38,905 nucleotides of DNA from Chromatiales bacterium. Its GTDB lineage: Bacteria; Pseudomonadota; Gammaproteobacteria; JAGRGH01. Numbering within the stretch: the stretch's first letter is position 1; the number at the start of each line of letters is the position of its first letter. The stretch covers positions 1 to 38,905 of the forward strand of contig JAGRGH010000038.1 of assembly GCA_020445605.1 (NCBI GenBank), in the 5' to 3' direction. The position numbers were made by a program, and so were the translations under genes. The notes beneath the pieces are model-generated. The model searched no databases, had not been told where the DNA came from, and saw only the letters and a program-made list of their open reading frames with translations. This document shows, one piece after another, positions 28,787-35,898 of the stretch.

Positions 28787-29743
28787 TCAAAAGGCGGCGG
28801 CTTCGACCTCCAGATACACTCGACTGACATGCGCACCGAGGCGCAGGTCAAACCCGACCCAGTCGCGAAACCTGTCGACCGCCATCTCAACCTGCGGTTT
28901 CATCTCGAAATCCTCCGCACCCTCCTCATACAGACGCGCGACAGTCGAACGCACGCCATGTAGATAGTCACGGTACACGAGCGCAGTTTCGGCGCCGCCC
29001 GCGCGGCCGTGGCCCGGGATGTAGTGACGAAATCCACGCGCGACGATCTGGTCTATGGCCTCGATGTTGCCGGCGAAATCACTGTCCCCTTCCATGATGC
29101 CGAGCATGCCGTTGCGTACCACATCGCCCATGAACAGCACGTCCTCACCGACGATCTCGATCATGAGGTCGTTGTCGGTATGCGCCGAGCCGGTGTGCAG
29201 GATGCGAAACTGCACATCGCCAATCGTGAGCTCGTCCCCGTCACCGACCGCTTGATCCGGCGGTGTCAGGTTTCTGCCGTCCGCGGCGCCATCGGTCACA
29301 CGGTTGATCGTCGCGAGCCAGGCGTGGCCGTCATTGCCGGCGGCCTTCTCCAGCATGCGTGGATGTGCATGGATCGGCACGCCCGGATAGTGTCGACGCA
29401 CACCTTCGTTGCCGAGCCAGTGATCGCCGTGGGCATGTGAATTGAAGACCGCGACGATTGGCTCGCCCGGATAGCTTTGCGCACACACCCGCACGACCAT
29501 CTCGCCGGCCCAGGCACTGCCGCCAGGATCGAAGACCACCAGGCCGCCTGCGGTCCGCGTAATCACGACGTTGTTTCTAAATCCGCGATTGTTGCGATCC
29601 GGCAGGTCGAACGGCCCGTAGATCACTCCGACGCGATCGGTCACCGGTTCGACCTTCGGGAGCGGCCCGGCGACCGCAACGCCCGTTGCCGCCAGAGTCA
29701 CCCCGCAGACTGCAAGGAAAGCGGATGCCCTGACGCGGTTCAT
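28787..29743 (-). CDS. exported metallo-beta-lactamase-fold hydrolase, SoxH-like
   Basis: 318 residues with a signal peptide (about 1-26, ending VAVAG) and a complete MBL metal site: HAHGDH (His103, His105, Asp107, His108), His188, Asp207 and His245. The ATG overlaps the soxZ stop as ATGA, so it is the third gene of a soxY-like/soxZ/MBL operon. Periplasmic MBL proteins called SoxH occur at the end of some sox clusters, and related ones accompany PQQ dehydrogenase systems with SoxYZ-like carriers. Either setting fits; the substrate is unknown and no dehydrogenase or other sox gene is in the window. Confidence 0.85.
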   Translation of the reverse strand: MNRVRASAFLAVCGVTLAATGVAVAGPLPKVEPVTDRVGVIYGPFDLPDRNNRGFRNNVVITRTAGGLVVFDPGGSAWAGEMVVRVCAQSYPGEPIVAVFNSHAHGDHWLGNEGVRRHYPGVPIHAHPRMLEKAAGNDGHAWLATINRVTDGAADGRNLTPPDQAVGDGDELTIGDVQFRILHTGSAHTDNDLMIEIVGEDVLFMGDVVRNGMLGIMEGDSDFAGNIEAIDQIVARGFRHYIPGHGRAGGAETALVYRDYLHGVRSTVARLYEEGAEDFEMKPQVEMAVDRFRDWVGFDLRLGAHVSRVYLEVEAAAF

Positions 29744-30027
29744 GGCAGAACGGACTCGGCCGACCCGCTGTTGCCCGCGCTGTCGCGCCAATGCACGACC
29801 ACGCGCTGGCCGGAGCGGACCGGGCTCAGCACGACGCCGGTGATCGGATTGGCGGCAACGCCCGGACCCATGTAGGCCTCGGCCGAAACTTGGCCGTCGA
29901 CTTCGAAGCGCATGTGCTCGATGAACGCGGCCTTCGCATCTGCGCCGCCCATGGGATGGCGCACAAGCACGGTCACGCGGGCCTGTTCGCCACTCTTACG
30001 AACGCGCATCCTGGTATCGATTTTCAT
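29740..30027 (-). CDS. soxZ: SoxZ-family carrier subunit
   Basis: 95 residues of immunoglobulin-like beta structure with the SoxZ pattern: RVRKSGEQARVTVLVRHPM near the start, FEVDGQVSAEAYMGPGVAANP in the middle and VHWRDSAGNSGSAE near the end. It is slightly shorter than typical SoxZ. In thiosulfate oxidation SoxZ pairs with SoxY in the periplasm; lacking a signal peptide, it would be exported with a Tat-borne SoxY partner. GGAGGA lies seven bases before the ATG, the best ribosome site in this region. The gene is 27 bp after the soxY-like gene. Confidence 0.85.
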   Translation of the reverse strand: MKIDTRMRVRKSGEQARVTVLVRHPMGGADAKAAFIEHMRFEVDGQVSAEAYMGPGVAANPITGVVLSPVRSGQRVVVHWRDSAGNSGSAESVLP

Positions 30028-30054
30028 GTTCGTGTCCTCCGCTTGCGATCCGAT

Positions 30055-30513
30055 TCAGGAACCGAAACCGCTGACCGCCAGCTTTACGAGCCGGCGTCGC
30101 ACGAACACCTGCCCCCGCGAGCGCACATAGGCCGTCACCGCCGAGGTCTGGCGCAGCCGCACGGCGGTTTCAAAGACGCTGGCCGCGTCACGCATCGGCC
30201 GGTAGAACGCGCATAGCGGGCGTTCGTTGCCGGGCACCGTGATGGCAATGGCGTCCACATCGGCGAGTTCGGTGTGCACCTTCACGGTCACCTTCTGGCC
30301 GTTCGCGACCATCGGAAGGTCCAGTTCGATCTGGTCGGTGTTCTGTGGCTGCGCATCGCCGAACAGCGCACGCACGATATCCGGCTCCGTCGCGGCGCCG
30401 AATGCGGATTTCAGGTCAATGCCGCCGGTGCCGGCGATGCTCAGCACAGGGCGACTCGCCAGCAGGCAGGCCCCCGTGGCGAGCGATCCGAAAACAAAGG
30501 CTCTGCGATTCAT
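30055..30513 (-). CDS. SoxY-like protein lacking the substrate-binding cysteine
   Basis: 152 residues. A twin-arginine-like leader (MNRRAFVFGSLATGACLLA) is followed by the SoxY fold: IVRALFGDAQPQ, NGQKVTVKVHTEL and SAVTAYVRSRGQVFV. SoxY carries sulfur intermediates on a cysteine in a C-terminal GGCGG swinging arm. Here the protein ends SGFGS: codon 150 is TTC (Phe), read directly from 30064-30066. The flexible arm length is kept but the carrier thiol is gone; the only cysteines are in the leader and at 101. The ATG at 30513 has GGGGA seven bases upstream. It is the first gene of the operon and faces the regulator gene. Confidence 0.85.
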   Translation of the reverse strand: MNRRAFVFGSLATGACLLASRPVLSIAGTGGIDLKSAFGAATEPDIVRALFGDAQPQNTDQIELDLPMVANGQKVTVKVHTELADVDAIAITVPGNERPLCAFYRPMRDAASVFETAVRLRQTSAVTAYVRSRGQVFVRRRLVKLAVSGFGS

Positions 30514-30564
30514 GATGGTGTCCCCGAGTTGCCCGTCCACCGCGGACCGGGCTTGCGAATGACA

Positions 30565-30584
30565 CTAGCCAGCCGCTGGCCTAG
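30565..30584. promoter_or_regulatory. palindrome between soxY-like operon and regulator
   Basis: CTAGCCAGC-C-GCTGGC(C)TAG is a perfect GCCAGC/GCTGGC dyad extended by CTA/TAG arms with one bulged base. It lies 52 bp upstream of the soxY-like ATG, in the 151-bp divergent region, where an operator for the adjacent winged-helix regulator would be expected. No clear -35/-10 pair was identified for either direction. Confidence 0.5.
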
Positions 30585-30664
30585 ACTTGTCGAGAAACCC
30601 CGAAGGATTGCCGAAGAATTTATTGCGTCTTTTTAATCAGGGAGTTAGCAACCCGATTCTCCAC

Positions 30665-32386
30665 GTGGGCAGATCGAACGAACAATCCGGCGCAACCGCG
30701 AACGCAGATCAACGCGATCTCGCGGATGCCCTGCGCATTGCGGGCTGGGACGTCCACCCGGCCAGCAGCGAGCTGATCCGGGGCAGCAAGTGCCTGCGGC
30801 TTGAACCCAAGGTCATGGACGTTCTGGTGCTGCTCGCTCGCCATCCCGGTCAGGTGCTCACGCGCACCGAGATCGAGGCGCAGGTCTGGCCCAATGTCGT
30901 CGTCGGCTACGACACCGTCACCGGAGCGGTGCAGAAGCTGCGCAAGGCCCTGGGCGACAACCCGCGTGAACCGGCCATCATCGAGACGCTGCCCAAGCGG
31001 GGTTATCGCCTGATCGCCATGCCGGAGCCGATTGCACGGCAGACACCGGCCACGGCAACGGCACGACCAGAAAGTGCAGCGCCTTCACGCCCCCGCCCCG
31101 GACATGCGTGGCTGGCCACCGCGGTCGCCGTGATCGTTGCGGCGCTCGTGTGGTGGCAACTGCGGCCGGATCACACGCCCCCCGGCCCGCCGCCGCACGA
31201 ACCTGCCACTGCGTCCATTGCAGTGCTGCCGTTCGACAACCTCAGCGACGATCCGAAACAGAACTACTTTGCCGACGGGCTGACCGATGATCTGATCACG
31301 CTGCTGGCCAAGCAGCCACGGCTGCTGGTCATTGCACGCGATTCCTCCTTCATCTACCGCGGCCAGATCGACAACATCACCGAGGTGGCCGAACGACTCG
31401 GCGTGCGCTACCTGCTGCGCGGCAGCGTACGCCGGGTGGCCGATGAGCTGCGTGTGAACGCGCAGATGATCGACAGTCAGGATCGCGGACATGTGTGGGC
31501 CGAGCAGTACCAGCGAACGACCAATGACCTGTTCCGGATTCAGGATGCCATTGCCTCGAGTGTGGTCGCGGCCCTGTTGCCGAACGCCGACGAAACGATC
31601 AGCGCGGCCGTAACGCGCAGCGACGAACCCGCCGCCTACGATCAGTTTCTATATGGCCGACAGAGTTTTTATCTGTACGCGAACCGTAACGAGAATCGCG
31701 CGGCGCGCGAATTCTTCACCAAGGCGGTCGAGATCGACCCGGGTTTTGCCGGGGCCTGGGCCATGCTGGCGTGGACCCATGCATTTGATGCCATGAACGG
31801 CTGGGCGGACGATCGCATCCAGTCACTGACGAGCGCCTATGATCTGGCCACCCGTGCCATCGGGTTGCAGCCGGATCTTCCGGTCGCCTATTTCGTACGC
31901 GGTCTCAGTCACCGCGAGCGCGGCGACTACGTCAAGGCGCTGGTCGAGGCCGAGAAGGCGATCGAATACGATCCGAACTATGCGAACGGACACCTGCTGA
32001 CCGCGACGCTGCTGTATTACGCGGGGCGTCCCGAGGAAGGTCTGAAACGCATCCAGCAGGCGATGCGCATCAATCCGCACCACCCGTACAACTATCCGTT
32101 CCATCTCGGCCAGGCCTATTTCGTGCTGCACCGCTATGCCGAGGCGATCCAGGCGTTCAGGGACGGGCTGGTTTCCAATCCGGCCTCGGAACGCCTGCAC
32201 CTGTGGCTGGCGGCGGCCTATGCGCGTGCAGGCGCGATTGAAGACGCGAAGTGGGAGGCCGAACAGGTTCGCACGCTCAATCCCGAGTTCTCGCTGGAGC
32301 GCATCCGCACGGCCTTTCCATTCAAGGACCCGGCCGAACTCGAGCACTTCACCGGCGCCCTGGCCCTCGCGGGACTGGATGGCTAG
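30665..32386 (+). CDS. membrane one-component regulator: winged helix, TolB/FlgO-like domain, TPRs
   Basis: With the GTG at 30665, 573 residues: an OmpR/CadC-type winged helix at about 24-116 (LEPKVMDVLVLLARHPGQVLTR, then LRKALGD and LPKRGYRL), a Pro/Ala linker, one membrane helix (147-164), a TolB/FlgO-like N-domain (about 184-305, IAVLPFDNLSDDP and YLLRGSVRR) and TPR repeats (about 350-570). This is the CadC-like layout in which a periplasmic sensor controls a cytoplasmic DNA-binding domain through the membrane. The start is uncertain: the frame opens at TTG 30587 and has no ATG before the domain. It is divergent from the soxY-like operon and is its likely regulator, which is inference from position. 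Confidence 0.85.
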   Translation: MGRSNEQSGATANADQRDLADALRIAGWDVHPASSELIRGSKCLRLEPKVMDVLVLLARHPGQVLTRTEIEAQVWPNVVVGYDTVTGAVQKLRKALGDNPREPAIIETLPKRGYRLIAMPEPIARQTPATATARPESAAPSRPRPGHAWLATAVAVIVAALVWWQLRPDHTPPGPPPHEPATASIAVLPFDNLSDDPKQNYFADGLTDDLITLLAKQPRLLVIARDSSFIYRGQIDNITEVAERLGVRYLLRGSVRRVADELRVNAQMIDSQDRGHVWAEQYQRTTNDLFRIQDAIASSVVAALLPNADETISAAVTRSDEPAAYDQFLYGRQSFYLYANRNENRAAREFFTKAVEIDPGFAGAWAMLAWTHAFDAMNGWADDRIQSLTSAYDLATRAIGLQPDLPVAYFVRGLSHRERGDYVKALVEAEKAIEYDPNYANGHLLTATLLYYAGRPEEGLKRIQQAMRINPHHPYNYPFHLGQAYFVLHRYAEAIQAFRDGLVSNPASERLHLWLAAAYARAGAIEDAKWEAEQVRTLNPEFSLERIRTAFPFKDPAELEHFTGALALAGLDG

Positions 32387-32387
32387 C

Positions 32388-32404
32388 GGGCCGCTGGGCG
32401 GCCC
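32388..32404. terminator. weak hairpin between convergent genes
   Basis: GGGCCG/CGGCCC with a 5-base loop lies in the 48-bp gap between the regulator stop and the convergent surface-protein stop. Without a T-run on either strand it is a doubtful terminator. Confidence 0.35.
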
Positions 32405-32434
32405 TCCCCTGCCACGCGCTCGCAATCGTGTCAG

Positions 32435-33250
32435 TCAGAATTGATGGCGCAGCGCGCGCAGACCGCTTGCGCCGAGCAGACCCAGCAGTCCGAGCAGCCC
32501 GACCCATCCGATCACCGGTACCAGCTGCGGAGGGAAGAAGTAGCCATCCTGACCCGCGTCGGTCAGCTGGCCGCCGGTAGCCAGCACACCGTTGGGATCA
32601 ATGCCCGCTGTCAGCACTACGCCGGCAGGCAGAGTCGCATCGTCCGTATCCACGGTCACTGGACCCTCGAGAATCAGCACGCCCCAGCGCCCGTCCTGAT
32701 CCGTGGTGGTGCTGGCATTGGACCCACCGTTGGTGAGGTCTACCGTCACGCCCTCGAGTCCCGGTTCGCCGTCGTCGCGGATGCCATTGCGATTGCGGTC
32801 GAGAAAGACCTCACCCTCGATCGAGGCCTGGAAATTCTCGCCGTCCGGGCAGCTGCCGGGCGTGGAGTAGACATCGGCCTTCGCGAGCTCGCAGCCGGGC
32901 GCAACCAGGACGGAAACATCCACCGGCTGCGAACGAAGGGGCAGACTCGCAACGCAGAAAACTTGAAACGCCCCGTCCGTAAAAATGCTTTCGATCGGTG
33001 CCGCGACCCCATCGAATGCAAACGAGGGTGACGCGGGGACCAGATCGGTGCCCGAGATGTAGATGCAATTCCGGTACGCACCATCGAGGAACGCGCCGCT
33101 AAGCCCGTTGTTGCACACGGGGCCTACGAACGCATCGCCCGGCCCACCGCCCGGTCGGATATCCGAGACCGAGCAAACGGCAAACGCGGACGGCGACAGC
33201 AACACGGCAACAAGCGAAAGCACTGCTGCGAAACGCACTGGACGCGACAC
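32435..33250 (-). CDS. exported surface protein with SdrD_B-like domain and C-terminal anchor
   Basis: 271 residues: a signal peptide (about 1-24, ending SAFA), a Cys-containing N-terminal domain (24-140), an SdrD_B-like beta domain (about 144-238) with the calcium-loop pattern DRNRNGIRDDGEPGLEGV, and a C-terminal hydrophobic helix flanked by VPVIGW and a basic tail (RALRHQF, 244-271). The tail resembles IPTL-CTERM/PEP-CTERM-type sorting signals of Gram-negative bacteria but is not a canonical match (VPVIGW where IPTL-CTERM proteins usually have IPTLSEWG). The start is GTG at 33250 with GGGGG upstream. The function is unknown; adhesion or envelope display is a guess. Confidence 0.75.
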   Translation of the reverse strand: MSRPVRFAAVLSLVAVLLSPSAFAVCSVSDIRPGGGPGDAFVGPVCNNGLSGAFLDGAYRNCIYISGTDLVPASPSFAFDGVAAPIESIFTDGAFQVFCVASLPLRSQPVDVSVLVAPGCELAKADVYSTPGSCPDGENFQASIEGEVFLDRNRNGIRDDGEPGLEGVTVDLTNGGSNASTTTDQDGRWGVLILEGPVTVDTDDATLPAGVVLTAGIDPNGVLATGGQLTDAGQDGYFFPPQLVPVIGWVGLLGLLGLLGASGLRALRHQF

Positions 33251-33353
33251 GGACGACCCCCGAAGTCAGTACGCTCCGCCCCCCGGAGCACTTTGATGTT
33301 AGTGCCGCACCCGAAATTGCACAACAGAAATCTGCTCTCTCACAGACGTCCGG

Positions 33354-33725
33354 CTACATGAACCCTCTTGCCAGATAGAACACCAGGGCCAGACCAAGCG
33401 CCCCGGTGACGCCGTTGACCACAACGCCGGTGGAAAGGCTGTAACCCGGCGGGAACTCGCCCGGTCCGAGCGTTTTCAGCACGCGCCGGAATTGCCGGAT
33501 TGAGAACACGGCCATGAATACCGCCAGCAACACGAACGACTCGCCAACAAAAAACGAGATATGCCGCTGAAAGAGCTTGATCTCCTCGCGGCCCGCGATC
33601 TGCAGAAACAGGCCAAAGCGTTCGACCAGAAACCCGAACGCCATGAGCGAAATGCTCGTCCGGTTCCAGGCGAGCAGGGTGCGCTCGGCGGCGAACAGTA
33701 CCCGCGGATCGTTCAGATCCGACAT
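33354..33725 (-). CDS. DUF202 membrane protein
   Basis: 123 residues with three membrane helices and the DUF202 (YidH-like) N-terminus, LFAAERTLLAWNRTSISLMAFGF. Members are small inner-membrane proteins of unknown function. It lies 9 bp downstream of fcl and may be cotranscribed with gmd-fcl. The 103-bp gap before the surface-protein gene shows no clear signal on this strand. Confidence 0.88.
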   Translation of the reverse strand: MSDLNDPRVLFAAERTLLAWNRTSISLMAFGFLVERFGLFLQIAGREEIKLFQRHISFFVGESFVLLAVFMAVFSIRQFRRVLKTLGPGEFPPGYSLSTGVVVNGVTGALGLALVFYLARGFM

Positions 33726-33734
33726 GAACGCCGG

Positions 33735-34712
33735 CTAGTCACGACGTTCCGCGGCATGCGCGCGGTACCAGGCACAGGTTTCGGCGAGGCCGTCTTCGAG
33801 CGAAACCTTCGCCCTCCAGCCCAGCGTGTGGATGCGCGAGACGTCGAGCAGTTTGCGCGGCGTGCCGTCGGGCTTGCTCGCATCGAAGGCAATCTCGCCA
33901 TTGAATCCCGTGACTTTCGCCATCGTGCGTGCAAGCTCGGCGATGGTGACATCCTCGCCGGTGCCGACATTGAGATGCGAACACATCGGTTGGGTGTTCG
34001 CCGCCCAGGTCGCATCGTCGAGTTCCAGCACATGCAGACAGGCCGCGGCCATGTCGTCGACGTGCAGAAACTCGCGCATCGGTCGTCCGCTGCCCCAGAC
34101 CGTCACGACCGAATCACCACGCCGCGCCGCTTCGTCGAAGCGCCGCATCAGGGCCGGAATCACATGACTGTTGGTCGGGTGAAAGTTGTCGCCGGGCCCA
34201 TAGAGATTCGTCGGCATCACGGAACGGTACTGCGTGCCGTACTGCCGGTTGTAGGACTCGCACAGCTTGATGCCGGCGATCTTCGCGACCGCGTAGGGCT
34301 CGTTGGTGGGTTCCAGCGTTCCAGTCAGCAATGCATCCTCGGCCATGGGCTGGGCGGCCATGCGCGGGTAGATGCAGGAACTGCCGAGAAACAGCAAACG
34401 CTGAATGCCGGCCCGGTAGGCGGCATCGATGACGTTCGCCTCCATCATCAGGTTCTGCCAGATGAATTCGGCGGGATAGGTATTGTTCGCGTGAATGCCA
34501 CCGACCTTCGCCGCGGCAAGGATCACGGCGTCGGGCCGTTCCTGCGCAAAAAAATCCCGAACCGCGGCCTGATCGGTCAGATCGAGCTCGGCATGGGTTC
34601 GCGCGATCGGCGCCGGATAGCCAGCGCTGGCAAGCGCTCGCAGGATCGCCGAGCCCACCATGCCGCGATGACCCGCGACATGGATGCGCGCATCGCGCGC
34701 GAGCGCGCTCAC
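33735..34712 (-). CDS. fcl: GDP-L-fucose synthase
   Basis: A 325-residue short-chain dehydrogenase/epimerase that converts GDP-4-keto-6-deoxymannose to GDP-L-fucose. Visible are the cofactor loop [10 protein letters not shown], the [15 protein letters not shown] segment, the catalytic serine block SSCIYP and the YAVAK Tyr/Lys pair. The GTG at 34712 is chosen because it overlaps the gmd stop as GTGA; the frame also opens at an earlier codon inside gmd. With gmd it supplies fucose for surface polysaccharide. Confidence 0.94.
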   Translation of the reverse strand: MSALARDARIHVAGHRGMVGSAILRALASAGYPAPIARTHAELDLTDQAAVRDFFAQERPDAVILAAAKVGGIHANNTYPAEFIWQNLMMEANVIDAAYRAGIQRLLFLGSSCIYPRMAAQPMAEDALLTGTLEPTNEPYAVAKIAGIKLCESYNRQYGTQYRSVMPTNLYGPGDNFHPTNSHVIPALMRRFDEAARRGDSVVTVWGSGRPMREFLHVDDMAAACLHVLELDDATWAANTQPMCSHLNVGTGEDVTIAELARTMAKVTGFNGEIAFDASKPDGTPRKLLDVSRIHTLGWRAKVSLEDGLAETCAWYRAHAAERRD

Positions 34713-35827
34713 TCGTGGCGTTCCGGCGTGGCGAAACCGGCCTGCAGACACAGCTCGTCGCGGCGCGCGGCCTCCAGATCGGCATCGACCATTTCATGCA
34801 CGAGTTCGTCGAACTTCACGCGCGGCTGCCAGCCGAGTTCTTCGCGTGCGAGCGCGGCATCGCCGAGCAGGGTCTCGACCTCGGTCGGCCGGAAGTAGCG
34901 CGGGTCGACGCGCACGATGACCTGACCGGGTTTCAGCACCTTCGCCGCATCGCCGGTCACGGATTCGACACGCCCCTGTTCGTCCACACCGCTGCCTTCC
35001 CAAGCGACGGCAATACCCAGTCGCGCCGCGGCGCGCTCGACGAACTCGCGCACCGAATGCTGCTCACCGGAGGCGATGACGAAATCACGCGGCTTCTCCT
35101 GCTGGAGCATGAGCCACTGCATCTCGACGTAATCGCGTGCATGGCCCCAGTCGCGCAATGCGTTCAGGTTGCCAAGCCACAGCGTGTTCTGCAGGCCGAG
35201 CGCAATGCGCGCCAGCGCGCGCGTGATCTTGCGCGTGACGAAGGTCTCGCCCCGCAGCGGCGACTCGTGATTGAACAGGATGCCGTTGCAGGCATACAGC
35301 CCGTAGGCCTCGCGGTAGTTCACCGTGATCCAGTAGGCATAGAGCTTCGCGACCGCATATGGCGAGCGCGGGTAGAACGGTGTCGTCTCGCGCTGTGGCG
35401 TTTCAACGACCTTGCCGAACAGCTCGGAGGTCGATGCCTGGTAATAGCGCGCCCGATCGCCGAACCCGAGCATGCGGATCGCCTCGAGCAGGCGCAGCGC
35501 GCCAAGTGCGTCGGCGTTCGCCGTGTACTCCGGCTCCTCGAACGAAACGGCCACATGGCTCTGTGCGGCAAGGTTGTAGACCTCGTCGGGCTGCACCTGT
35601 TGCAGGATGCGCACGAGGCTCGATCCATCGGTCATGTCGCCGTAGTGCAGAAAGAAGCGCCGGTCGCTTTCGTGCGGATCCTGATACAAATGGTCGATCC
35701 GGTCGGTATTGAACAGCGAGGCACGACGCTTGATGCCGTGCACCTCGTAGCCCTTGCCAAGCAGAAACTCGGCAAGATAGGCGCCATCCTGGCCGGTAAT
35801 CCCGGTAATCAACGCGATCTTTGACAT
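34709..35827 (-). CDS. gmd: GDP-mannose 4,6-dehydratase
   Basis: A 372-residue NADP-dependent dehydratase acting on GDP-mannose. The N-terminal loop is [21 protein letters not shown]-like (8 onward), [16 protein letters not shown] contacts cofactor, the catalytic threonine lies in ASTSELFG, and Tyr/Lys in YAVAK. The length matches the family. It is first in gmd-fcl (and perhaps DUF202). No glycosyltransferase is in the window, so the fucose acceptor is unknown. Confidence 0.97.
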   Translation of the reverse strand: MSKIALITGITGQDGAYLAEFLLGKGYEVHGIKRRASLFNTDRIDHLYQDPHESDRRFFLHYGDMTDGSSLVRILQQVQPDEVYNLAAQSHVAVSFEEPEYTANADALGALRLLEAIRMLGFGDRARYYQASTSELFGKVVETPQRETTPFYPRSPYAVAKLYAYWITVNYREAYGLYACNGILFNHESPLRGETFVTRKITRALARIALGLQNTLWLGNLNALRDWGHARDYVEMQWLMLQQEKPRDFVIASGEQHSVREFVERAAARLGIAVAWEGSGVDEQGRVESVTGDAAKVLKPGQVIVRVDPRYFRPTEVETLLGDAALAREELGWQPRVKFDELVHEMVDADLEAARRDELCLQAGFATPERHE

Positions 35828-35839
35828 GCCTTGGCCTTG

Positions 35840-35886
35840 TAGAATGCAGTGCGCCGCCCTGTCGGGCGGATAACCGCGGCATTCTA
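35840..35886. promoter_or_regulatory. nested hairpin between gmd and the ABC transporter
   Basis: The outer arms TAGAATGC (35840-35847) and GCATTCTA (35879-35886) are perfect complements. They enclose a second perfect stem, CCGCCC/GGGCGG (35854-35869), with a 4-base loop. The structure fills the 71-bp divergent gap and could be an operator, or a 5'-UTR hairpin of the transporter mRNA. Confidence 0.6.
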
Positions 35887-35898
35887 TCAGGCGCTTTC

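Noticed and set aside
35821-35845. TTGACA ... TAGAAT as a promoter for the ABC transporter
   Set aside because: The spacer is only 13 bp and TTGACA overlaps the gmd start codon, so it is not a credible sigma-70 promoter.
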